DNA of 36,521 nucleotides from an uncultured Aureispira sp. (GTDB taxonomy: Bacteria; Bacteroidota; Bacteroidia; Chitinophagales; Saprospiraceae): the NCBI GenBank assembly GCA_937942475.1, contig CALDEP010000015.1, positions 1 through 36,521 of the forward strand, given 5' to 3'. How positions within the stretch are numbered: position 1 is the stretch's first letter; each line of letters starts with the position of its first letter. The notes below the pieces were generated by a model that was not told the origin of the DNA, did not search any database, and saw only the letters and a list, made by a program, of their open reading frames with translations. A program made the translations under genes and the position numbers. Shown here piece after piece: positions 8,666 to 15,346 of the stretch.

Positions 8666-9316
8666 TTAGAGCCAGCTTTCTTTCAAAAAGTTGAACTCAT
8701 TGGGGTGCTTTTCTAGCACTTGATCTATGGTCTCGCAAGTAGAACACTTATGACAGCGTTTTAATTCCCAATTGGCAGCGCCTTCTGGATAACGGCAAGA
8801 CCAAGTGAGTTTTAGAATGTCGGGAGGCATGGCTTTCATGACCTCATATTTTAGCATGTTTTTTAGTGGAAACACAATTTTTAAATCTTCTTTGCTGCGC
8901 TTGCTGACTAAATATAAGATTTTTTCGATTTGATCCAATCGTTCTTGAAAACCTTCTTGCAAATAATCGTCTGCAATGGCTCCTTCTACCATTTCTGAAA
9001 TTTCGGGATGCGCTCTAAGGCAAGTGGCGGCGGCAAAGTTAACCGCCTCACTATCCCAAATAGGAGGCGAGCCTAATTGCGAATAATCAAAAGACAAACG
9101 CTTGAAGGTGAAATTTTGAATACCCATACGTCTCAATGCATCCAAAATGTTGTTGACAGCTTGTTCTTCCTTGACCGTACGACTGGCACATTCTCCATTG
9201 ATCAAATTGACTTTAAAGACTAAAAAATGTTGATCGGGATTTTGTGTCAAGGTTAAATACAATCCAGCAGTACTATCAATCCCTCCAGAAAAGGGAATCA
9301 AAGCTTTATAATTCAT
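8666..9316 (-). CDS. QueC-like PP-loop ATPase (atypical 7-cyano-7-deazaguanine synthase family)
   Basis: Residues 10-15 are SGGIDS, the PP-loop that binds and activates with ATP. Near the C-terminus Cys174, Cys188, Cys191 and Cys194 (CHKCSTC) match the zinc site of QueC, which turns 7-carboxy-7-deazaguanine into preQ0. The protein differs from ordinary QueC: the spacing between the first and second Cys is 13 residues, the middle of the chain lacks the usual PVRN-like stretch, and no queD, queE or folE gene is nearby. QueC relatives also act in DNA base modification, defence (QatC) and protein conjugation, so the substrate is open. It heads a probable three-gene unit with a membrane and a secreted protein; a short mobile-looking element sits directly upstream. 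Confidence 0.7.
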   Translation of the reverse strand: MNYKALIPFSGGIDSTAGLYLTLTQNPDQHFLVFKVNLINGECASRTVKEEQAVNNILDALRRMGIQNFTFKRLSFDYSQLGSPPIWDSEAVNFAAATCLRAHPEISEMVEGAIADDYLQEGFQERLDQIEKILYLVSKRSKEDLKIVFPLKNMLKYEVMKAMPPDILKLTWSCRYPEGAANWELKRCHKCSTCETIDQVLEKHPNEFNFLKESWL

Positions 9317-9337
9317 TGTTTTGTTAGATTTTAGATC

Positions 9338-9582
9338 ATTAACTGATTTTACGCAAGAACCTTTTTCTTAGTATTAAAACTCATTGTTACTTATTCAAGG
9401 ACTGTTTAAATGTTGAATTCTTAATGCTAAATTTTTAATGTTTATTGTGCTATAAGGCATTTAACATTAAAAATTCAGCATTCAACATTAAAAAGAAGTT
9501 GATAGATTAATTCTGATATTTTACTTCGTGAGCCTTCGGGTTATCAGCATAATTATTTTTTTGCGTAACATGAGTCATTAAT
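9338..9582. repeat. MITE-like element A (dispersed inverted-repeat family)
   Basis: The ends are inverted copies: ATTAACTGATTTTACGCAA (9338-9356) and TTGCGTAACATGAGTCATTA (9561-9580). Inside lies an imperfect palindrome, 9409-9442 against 9463-9489, built on AATGTTGAATGC and ATTTTTAATGTT. There is no reading frame. Related copies are at about 12591-12706, 20218-20360 and 29798-30019. It fills the whole gap between the QueC-like and the GNAT/decarboxylase genes. Confidence 0.8.
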
Positions 9583-9617
9583 TAGCAAGATAACAGAAGC
9601 ACTTCTTTTTAACTTTT

Positions 9618-11423
9618 TTATTCACAAATAACATACTCTTTAAAGTCGCCTCTCATGCAATGGTTGGAACTGGTAGAAGCACCATAGCCACCACTATTAA
9701 GCAAGGCTAGGTAGTCGCCTTCTTCGATCAGCGGCAACAACTTATCTTCAGAAAAAAGGTCAATTGGCTCGTTGATGTTTCCCGAAAGCGTTGCTTTAAA
9801 TGTTTGTTCGTCTTTGGGTTCTAGAAGCGGTACGGCCTCTAGATTCATTTTATAATAAGCATATTCATAATTCATATTCATGCCGGTATCAATGCCAACA
9901 AAGTACTTTCCTTTTTTTTCTTCAATGGTATTCACTTGTGTAATTAAAAGGCCTGCATCTTTTACCAAATAATCTCCAGGCTCGAAGGCTAATTTTAAGC
10001 CTTTTCTATTGGCATAAGTACAAATAATGGCTGCCCATTCTTTTAGATCCAAAATTTGATCTCCTTGGTTTTGTGGCACGCCTAATCCACCTCCTAAATT
10101 TAAAGTTTTAACGGTAGGAAACAAAGCTATAAAATTATCAATCACCTCAAAAATAGAAGGCAATCGCTCTAGTTGATGCGTCAAAAAACCAGAGCCAGAA
10201 TGACAATGTACCCTTGTGATGATTATATTAGAATGGTTGATCAGGGTTTTTAAGGCAGCCCACTGTTCTTGATAGATTCCAAATTTTACAATCTCGTTAC
10301 CAGAGTATTCCAAATCTTGCCTGTAAGCCATGCCGATATTGGGATTGATGCGAATGCCAATTTCTCGTGTTTGATTGGAATTAAGTTGGATAAAACGTCG
10401 AATTGAACTGATGGCATCAAAGTTAATTTGAATGTTTGGGTGTTGGACTAGAATTTTTAAGTCTTGTTGTGATAAGGAAGTTCCTGTGTAAGTGATTTCT
10501 TTTTCTTGGAATCCATATTGAATCGCTCGATCCAATTCGTTGGGCGAACAAACATCAATGCCGATGTTTGTTTTTGCTTTTAGATGGCTTAAAATTGCGG
10601 CATGGCGATTGGCTTTCATCGCATAATAGACCTTATAATCAGGTGTATATTGCTCTAAAGCGGTTGAGAGTTGCGTATATTTATCGAGGATGCGTTGAAT
10701 GTTATAAACATAAAAAGGCGTTGGCTTATTTTGAACAAAATCGTGAAGATTGCTTGCTGCAAACGTTAGGTGATTTTGTGTATAGTTCAAGTCCTTGCGT
10801 TCCCACCAGTAGTTTTTCTTTTTGATAGAGGCTAATTTATTTAAGTTATTATCAAAAAAACGAGCATAAATAACAGCAGAGCATTCACAAGGAGGTGCGC
10901 CACAAAAGCCACATTGATAATTCTGTTCAACACTTTCTGTTGTCCAAAAATGCGGGACTTCTTTGAGTGCTTGACAGCCATTTCGTTCCAAAATAGACCC
11001 AATGTGCGTGTGTTCCGATTTCCAAGCGTCGCAAACAACCACGTCTACTTTACCCGACAAAAAATCCAAGCCTTGTTTGACCAAAAAACTAGCCACTCCT
11101 TTGCCTTCAAATTCCTTGCTGACTGCGGTTAAAGAGCGATATCCAATGTTATCATAAGCCAAAAAATAGTCTAGAAACCATTGTTCTGCTTGTTTCATTT
11201 TTTGTGCAATTTGAGCACGAGGTGAAATTTCCATTAAGGAAAACCCAATCACTTGTTGATCCAACAAAACGACCTGGCAATATTTAGAAGGATGGTCTAA
11301 ATAAGAGGCTAATAAGTCAGGGTCTAAAAAGCCCTTGCCCAATTGTTCTTCACAGATTTTTAGAATAGAAGAAAGGTGTTTTTTTTTGATAAAACTTAAA
11401 GAATAAGATAGTATTTGGGGCAT
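9618..11423 (-). CDS. Fusion of GNAT acetyltransferase, Cys4 motif and DAP/ornithine decarboxylase-like PLP domain
   Basis: Residues 1-165 are a GNAT N-acetyltransferase (acetyl-CoA loop FEGKGVASFLVKQG, about 105-118). A four-Cys cluster CGFCGAPPCEC (Cys171, 174, 179, 181) follows, likely binding zinc. Residues about 230-601 are a fold-III PLP enzyme of the LysA/ornithine decarboxylase family: YYAMKAN with the PLP Lys270, HCHSGSG (406-412), GGGLG (444-448), EPGDYLV (481-487). In normal family members a later GPxCESxD-type motif carries the catalytic Cys; here it reads GNINEPID (548-555), with Asn551 in the Cys position while Glu and Asp remain. Substrate and even decarboxylase activity are therefore uncertain; an amino-acid epimerase or altered decarboxylase is possible. 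A fused acetyltransferase suggests that the amine product or substrate is acetylated. It is probably upstream of the QueC-like gene on the same strand, with element A between. Confidence 0.8.
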   Translation of the reverse strand: MPQILSYSLSFIKKKHLSSILKICEEQLGKGFLDPDLLASYLDHPSKYCQVVLLDQQVIGFSLMEISPRAQIAQKMKQAEQWFLDYFLAYDNIGYRSLTAVSKEFEGKGVASFLVKQGLDFLSGKVDVVVCDAWKSEHTHIGSILERNGCQALKEVPHFWTTESVEQNYQCGFCGAPPCECSAVIYARFFDNNLNKLASIKKKNYWWERKDLNYTQNHLTFAASNLHDFVQNKPTPFYVYNIQRILDKYTQLSTALEQYTPDYKVYYAMKANRHAAILSHLKAKTNIGIDVCSPNELDRAIQYGFQEKEITYTGTSLSQQDLKILVQHPNIQINFDAISSIRRFIQLNSNQTREIGIRINPNIGMAYRQDLEYSGNEIVKFGIYQEQWAALKTLINHSNIIITRVHCHSGSGFLTHQLERLPSIFEVIDNFIALFPTVKTLNLGGGLGVPQNQGDQILDLKEWAAIICTYANRKGLKLAFEPGDYLVKDAGLLITQVNTIEEKKGKYFVGIDTGMNMNYEYAYYKMNLEAVPLLEPKDEQTFKATLSGNINEPIDLFSEDKLLPLIEEGDYLALLNSGGYGASTSSNHCMRGDFKEYVICE

Positions 11424-11475
11424 AAATCAACTATTTTAATAAAAAGCTTTTGGGCAGCTAAACAGTAATAAAATC

Positions 11476-11672
11476 GTTCTTTGACAAATTGTGTGATAAT
11501 ATTCTAAGGACTACTTTTGTTAAACTATATGAGTAGAAAGTTTTAAGTAGAAAGGCGTAAGTTTTATTTTGATAATAAAGGACTTACGCCTTTCTATTTA
11601 AAGCTTATATCCTGATTCTAGACTGGATAAAGTATTCTATATTTTAAAACTCCACACGATTTGTCAAAGAAC
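11476..11672. repeat. 197-bp inverted-repeat element with central hairpin
   Basis: The ends are GTTCTTTGACAAATTGTGTG (11476-11495) and CACACGATTTGTCAAAGAAC (11653-11672), complementary at 19 of 20 positions. In the middle, 11538-11562 pairs with 11582-11606 (23 of 25 bases; core TAGAAAGGCGTAAGT / ACTTACGCCTTTCTA is perfect) around a 19-base loop. No reading frame. It lies between divergent genes, so it may be a non-autonomous mobile element or a regulatory cruciform. The rest of the 385-bp gap (11424-11808) holds the mazG promoter region. Confidence 0.8.
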
Positions 11673-11753
11673 CATAAAAATAAGTGCAAAGCAAATATAA
11701 AAATAAATAGCACGAATTCAGAACGACGTTTCGTAATTCAACGAACTTATTTA

Positions 11754-11761
11754 TACCTTTG
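11754..11761 (+). promoter_or_regulatory. Candidate -7 promoter box (TAnnTTTG) for mazG
   Basis: TACCTTTG fits the Bacteroidota sigma factor -7 consensus TAnnTTTG and sits 47 bases before the mazG ATG. The -33 partner is only approximate: TTTC at 11729-11732 with 21-base spacing instead of TTTG or TTG. Confidence 0.4.
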
Positions 11762-11808
11762 GGTTGTCACAGGGTACTAGCGTAAATTAAGAATATAATA
11801 GCACAATA

Positions 11809-12582
11809 ATGGATGTAAGATTAAAGGCATTTGAGCGACTGCTCAACATAATGGACGACCTAAGAGAAAAATGCCCTTGGGATAAGAAACAGACTTTGGA
11901 AAGTTTGAGTTTATTAACCATAGAAGAAACCTACGAATTGGTCGATGCCATTCAAGAAGGGGACATGGAGGAGTTGAAAGGAGAGATTGGTGACTTGATG
12001 TTGCATTTAGTGTTTTATTCTAAGATAGCTAGTGAGAAAAAAGCCTTTGATATTACGGGGGTTTTGAATGGCGTTTGTGAAAAACTCATTCACAGACATC
12101 CTCATATTTATGGCGATGTGGTTGCAGATGATGAGGAAACTGTTCTGAAAAATTGGGAGCAATTAAAATTACAAGAAAAAGGAAAAACATCTATCTTACA
12201 AGGCGTACCCAAATCTTTGCCTTCGATGGTGAAAGCGTACCGAATTCAAGAAAAAGTAAAGCAAGTTGGCTTTGAATGGGATGATATCGAAGATGTTTGG
12301 GACAAAGTGGAAGAGGAACTCGGAGAGTTGCAAGTGACGATTGACGATAGAGAAAGTTCTGAACGGATTGCAGATGAATTTGGCGATGTTATTTTTGCTT
12401 TAATCAATTATGCCCGTTATCTCAAAATTGATCCAGAAGCTGCTCTTGGGAAAACCAACAAGAAATTCATGCGCCGCTTTAAATATATAGAAGATCATGC
12501 AACGAGACCTTTGATCGATTTGTCTTTAGAAGAAATGGACGAATTGTGGGACAAAGCAAAGCGTTTGGAAAAAGGACAATAG
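11809..12582 (+). CDS. mazG: Nucleoside triphosphate pyrophosphohydrolase MazG
   Basis: 257 residues, the usual length of two-domain MazG. The N-terminal domain opens with the signature LREKCPWDKKQTLESLSLL and has the metal-binding EETYEL / GEIGDLMLHLVFYS pattern; IHRHPHIYGD follows. The second domain repeats the pattern (GFEWDDIEDVWDKVEEELGEL, ERIADEFGDVIFALINYARY). MazG hydrolyses (d)NTPs to the monophosphate and pyrophosphate, removing abnormal nucleotides and affecting the stringent response through (p)ppGpp levels; it is cytoplasmic. All key acidic residues appear present. A promoter-like box precedes it. The next gene on the strand, an aminotransferase, is 245 bases away and separated by a partial repeat element, so co-transcription is uncertain. 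Confidence 0.95.
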   Translation: MDVRLKAFERLLNIMDDLREKCPWDKKQTLESLSLLTIEETYELVDAIQEGDMEELKGEIGDLMLHLVFYSKIASEKKAFDITGVLNGVCEKLIHRHPHIYGDVVADDEETVLKNWEQLKLQEKGKTSILQGVPKSLPSMVKAYRIQEKVKQVGFEWDDIEDVWDKVEEELGELQVTIDDRESSERIADEFGDVIFALINYARYLKIDPEAALGKTNKKFMRRFKYIEDHATRPLIDLSLEEMDELWDKAKRLEKGQ

Positions 12583-12590
12583 CATATACT

Positions 12591-12706
12591 AACTCATATT
12601 ACGCACGGAAAATAAGTATACTGATAATAAAAGACCAAGATTCATGTATGATTTGATCTGAATTTTTAATGTTAAATGCTTTATAGCAGAACAAACATTA
12701 AAAATT
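12591..12706. repeat. MITE-like element B (partial)
   Basis: The left end AACTCATATTACGCAC (12591-12606) resembles the AACTGATGTTACGCAA end of elements A and D. The inner stem AATTTTTAATGTT (12661-12673) pairs perfectly with AACATTAAAAATT (12694-12706). A clear right end was not found before the aminotransferase gene, so the copy seems decayed. Confidence 0.6.
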
Positions 12707-12827
12707 TAGCTTTAAAACAGTGCCTATATAAGCAACAATCAGCTTTAATAGCAACATAAAAAAAGTTATTGCATATTTAAAGAACTTCAATTAATACTAA
12801 TTAATAAACATAAAAATACCACTAACA

Positions 12828-14021
12828 ATGTACGTTTCTGACCGTTTAAAAAATATGGCAGAATCTGCCACCATCAAAATGGCTCAACTGGCTAGAGAGT
12901 TAAAATCTGAAGGACATGAAGTCATTAGTCTTAGTTTGGGCGAACCTGATTTTGATACGCCTGAGCACATCAAAAAGGCAGCCAATAAAGCATTACAGGA
13001 TGGATATACAAAGTATACGCCTGTGCCTGGATTGGTCGAATTGCGAGAGGCAATTGTGACCAAATTTAAGCGAGATAATAACTTGGAGTTTGATAAGAAT
13101 CAAATTGTAGTTTCTAATGGTGCGAAACAGAGCTTGGCAAATTTATCCTTGTCTTTATTGAATGAGGGGGATGAAGTCATTGTTTTTGCTCCATATTGGG
13201 TTTCTTACAAGCAAATTATCGAATTAAGTGGTGCAAAGCCTGTGTTTGTCGATGCTACGATTGAGAATGATTTTAAAGTAACAGCCAGCCAATTAGAAGG
13301 GGCTATTACAGACAAAACACGTATGATTTTGTTCTCGTCTCCTTGTAATCCAACAGGAACGGTTTATTCGAAAGAAGACTTTGAACCTTTGGTAAAGGTG
13401 CTAGAAAAGTATCCTAAATTGTTGATTGCTTCAGATGAAATTTATGAGTACATTAATTTCTTAGAAGGCGGTCATTTTAGTATTGCTAATTTTGAATCTA
13501 TCAAAGAGCGTTGCATTATTATTAATGGTTTTTCCAAAGGCTTTTCGATGACAGGCTGGCGTTTGGGCTATATGGCTGCACCAACTTGGGTGGCAGATGC
13601 TTGTTCTAAAATGCAAAGTCAATTCACTTCAGGAGCGAATGCCTTTGGGCAAAAAGCAGGGGCAGAAGCCTTGTTGGCAGATATGACGCCTACGCATGAG
13701 ATGAACAAAGCGTTTAGAAAACGTCGTGATTTAATACTTGGTTTGTTAAAAGATATTAATGGCTTTAAGGTTAATTTCCCTAAAGGAGCGTTTTATGTTT
13801 TTCCAAATATCAGTGCTCTTTATGGCAAATCTATAGATGGAAAAGTGATTAATAATTCGTCTGATTTCTGTGAATATATTTTATATACGGCACACGTGGC
13901 GATCGTTGCTGGAGAAGCTTTTGGCGCAGATAATTGCGTGCGTATTGCTTACTCTGCTTCAGAAGATCAATTGGAAGAAGCGGTGCGTAGAATTAAAAAG
14001 GCTGTAGACGCTTTGGTGTAG
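12828..14021 (+). CDS. PLP-dependent aminotransferase, aspartate aminotransferase type (class I, subgroup Ib)
   Basis: 397 residues, typical for the family. SLGEPDFDTP (about 36-45), the NPTGT motif (174-178), SDEIYEY with the PLP-binding Asp203 and Tyr206, the Schiff-base lysine in GFSKGFSMTGWRLGY (Lys237) and RIAYS near the C-terminus with the carboxylate-binding Arg are all there. It most likely moves the amino group between aspartate and 2-oxoglutarate in the cytoplasm; related Ib enzymes also accept prephenate or aromatic acids, and the sequence alone does not separate these. A strong terminator follows the stop codon, so the gene is probably transcribed alone. Confidence 0.92.
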   Translation: MYVSDRLKNMAESATIKMAQLARELKSEGHEVISLSLGEPDFDTPEHIKKAANKALQDGYTKYTPVPGLVELREAIVTKFKRDNNLEFDKNQIVVSNGAKQSLANLSLSLLNEGDEVIVFAPYWVSYKQIIELSGAKPVFVDATIENDFKVTASQLEGAITDKTRMILFSSPCNPTGTVYSKEDFEPLVKVLEKYPKLLIASDEIYEYINFLEGGHFSIANFESIKERCIIINGFSKGFSMTGWRLGYMAAPTWVADACSKMQSQFTSGANAFGQKAGAEALLADMTPTHEMNKAFRKRRDLILGLLKDINGFKVNFPKGAFYVFPNISALYGKSIDGKVINNSSDFCEYILYTAHVAIVAGEAFGADNCVRIAYSASEDQLEEAVRRIKKAVDALV

Positions 14022-14043
14022 TTTTTAATTTGAAGATTTGAAG

Positions 14044-14097
14044 ATTGGGTCATTTGAAATTAAGGTTTCTCCTTGTTTTAAATGACCCAATTTTTGT
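14044..14097 (+). terminator. Rho-independent terminator of the aminotransferase gene
   Basis: ATTGGGTCATTT (14044-14055) pairs perfectly with AAATGACCCAAT (14080-14091), a 12-bp stem with a 24-base loop, followed by TTTTGTTTT. It lies 23 bases after the stop codon. Confidence 0.85.
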
Positions 14098-14150
14098 TTT
14101 AGCACTCTTGTGGTAGGCTTAGGGTTATAAGATTATCCAACTTTTTTCTT

Positions 14151-14660
14151 CTAATAAGGTGATTTTAAGGTATAAATAGCCGCTTCTATTTCATACAAAT
14201 GGACTGTCTTTTCATAGCGCATCCCGATCTTTGTCAACATGTTTTTAGAGGCATGATGTTGGCGGTCAACTAAGGCAGCGATGCTTTCTAATTGCAAGTG
14301 TTCAAAAGCATAATCTCTGACTGCTGTTAAAACTTCTGTGGCGTAGCCTTTGCCCCAAGCAGCTCGTGCTAAATGTGCGCCTAGGTGTGTTAATTGAAGG
14401 GATTCTTGAACGTTTAAATTGGTTGTGCCAATAAATTCTGCGGTATCTTTCGTTCGAATTGTCCAAAGACCATGCCCTTGAGGGTGGTTGTTTTTGGCTG
14501 CTTTTTTTTGTAATAATGCCTGATATTCTTCTACGCTCTTGTTTTGTAATGGCGGGACAAATTTATTAGAATCAGGCTCTAAATACATTAGAATAATGTC
14601 TTTGAAATCATTCTCTTCTAAAGGACTTAAAATGGTGCGTTCTGTCTGTAACGTTAGCAT
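14151..14660 (-). CDS. GNAT N-acetyltransferase, RimJ/RimL (Acetyltransf_3) type
   Basis: 169 residues. The start LQTERTILSPLEENDFKDI matches the N-terminal pattern of RimJ/RimL-like enzymes, and the acetyl-CoA site reads LARAAWGKGYATEVLTAVRDY (about 93-113), followed by NMLTKIGMRYEKT, which corresponds to the usual SxxxLEKxGF stretch. Such proteins acetylate the alpha-amino group of ribosomal proteins or small amines and antibiotics; the substrate cannot be read from sequence. No partner gene is close: the next minus-strand gene is 137 bases upstream. Confidence 0.88.
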   Translation of the reverse strand: MLTLQTERTILSPLEENDFKDIILMYLEPDSNKFVPPLQNKSVEEYQALLQKKAAKNNHPQGHGLWTIRTKDTAEFIGTTNLNVQESLQLTHLGAHLARAAWGKGYATEVLTAVRDYAFEHLQLESIAALVDRQHHASKNMLTKIGMRYEKTVHLYEIEAAIYTLKSPY

Positions 14661-14756
14661 ACTCTAGAGAGGTATTTGATTATTTGGCTTTGGGATTAGC
14701 AAGTTTTGATGAGCCAACTTATCATGAATTGGCAGAAGAGAAATGACAGATTATAT

Positions 14757-14789
14757 AAGTAAACGCCAGTTTTAATGGCGTTTACTTTT
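14757..14789. terminator. Hairpin downstream of the 17-residue-repeat protein gene
   Basis: AAGTAAACGCCA (14757-14768) pairs perfectly with TGGCGTTTACTT (14776-14787) around a 7-base loop, 11 bases past the stop codon of the minus-strand gene. The following T-tract on the minus strand is poor, so the termination strength is uncertain. It may also protect the 3' end of the message. Confidence 0.6.
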
Positions 14790-14797
14790 GGATATAC

Positions 14798-15178
14798 TTA
14801 TCTTATAAGTCCTAAAGAAATAAGCACAGCTGCTAATTCAACGTCGCTTAAAGAACCGTCTCTAACGTTGTAAATAACAGAAGAACCAGATCCTGAACAA
14901 ATATTATTGCCTCTAATGTTGTAAGCAACAGAAGAACCAGATCCTTCACAAATATTATCGCCTCTCATGTTGTAAGCAACAGAAGAACCAGATCCTTTAC
15001 AGATATTATTGCTTCTAATGTTGTAAGCAACAGAAGAACCAGACCCTTCACAGAGATTATTGCCTCTAATATTGTAAATAACAGAAGAACCAGATCCTTT
15101 ACAGATGTCTTGTGCTATACCGGAATTGCAAATGAAAAATAATACTGGGATTATTAAAAGCAGCTTTAGTTTGGTCAT
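14798..15178 (-). CDS. Small secreted protein of five 17-residue tandem repeats
   Basis: 126 residues. A signal peptide (1-23, ending GIAQ) is followed by five repeats of the form N-I-C-K-G-S-G-S-S-V-A-Y-N-I-R-G-N (residues 24-40, 41-57, 58-74, 75-91, 92-108), each with one Cys at position 3, invariant GSGSSV and YN, and a variable Lys/Glu/Ser at position 4. The last 18 residues (SLSDVELAAVLISLGLIR) are hydrophobic. No known domain is recognised. The alternating short strands and Gly/Ser turns would suit a beta-solenoid or amyloid-like fibre, in the manner of curlin repeats but with a different, shorter unit. The DNA repeats are 51 bp and nearly identical, so expansion or contraction is likely. 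A palindrome at 15204-15225 sits just upstream. Confidence 0.8.
   Translation of the reverse strand: MTKLKLLLIIPVLFFICNSGIAQDICKGSGSSVIYNIRGNNLCEGSGSSVAYNIRSNNICKGSGSSVAYNMRGDNICEGSGSSVAYNIRGNNICSGSGSSVIYNVRDGSLSDVELAAVLISLGLIR
14855..15109 (-). repeat. Five 51-bp coding tandem repeats
   Basis: These are the DNA units behind the 17-residue repeats. They differ mainly at the first codons of each unit (AAA, GAA or AGT at position 4) and at a few synonymous sites, which indicates recent duplication or homogenisation within the gene. Confidence 0.9.
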
Positions 15179-15203
15179 AATTTTATATTAAATGTGCTGT
15201 TTA

Positions 15204-15225
15204 TATAACAGGAAATTCTGTTATA
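15204..15225. promoter_or_regulatory. Operator-like palindrome upstream of the repeat-protein gene
   Basis: TATAACAG (15204-15211) and CTGTTATA (15218-15225) form a perfect 8-bp inverted repeat with a 6-base spacer, 25 bases upstream of the start codon at 15178. The size and spacing would suit a dimeric repressor site or a leader hairpin. The rest of 15179-15346 is AT-rich with nothing else recognised. Confidence 0.4.
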
Positions 15226-15346
15226 GGTTTAATTTTTTTATCTCTTACAAGATCTAAATTATCTAATCAATAAACAAGTTTTGAGATGTTTATTATCATC
15301 TTAGGAAGATTAGGTTTTCTAAGAGGAGCTTTAACACAAGCTTGTT

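Noticed and set aside
8666-9316. Housekeeping queC of the queuosine pathway, or QatC of a Qat defence system
   Set aside because: No queD, queE, folE, qatA, qatB or qatD-like gene is in the neighbourhood and the middle of the protein differs.
9618-11423. Ordinary diaminopimelate decarboxylase (lysA)
   Set aside because: The fused GNAT and Cys4 parts and the Asn in place of the active-site Cys make the housekeeping role doubtful.
14855-15109. Non-coding tandem repeat or CRISPR
   Set aside because: The 51-bp units keep reading frame and sit inside a protein with a signal peptide.
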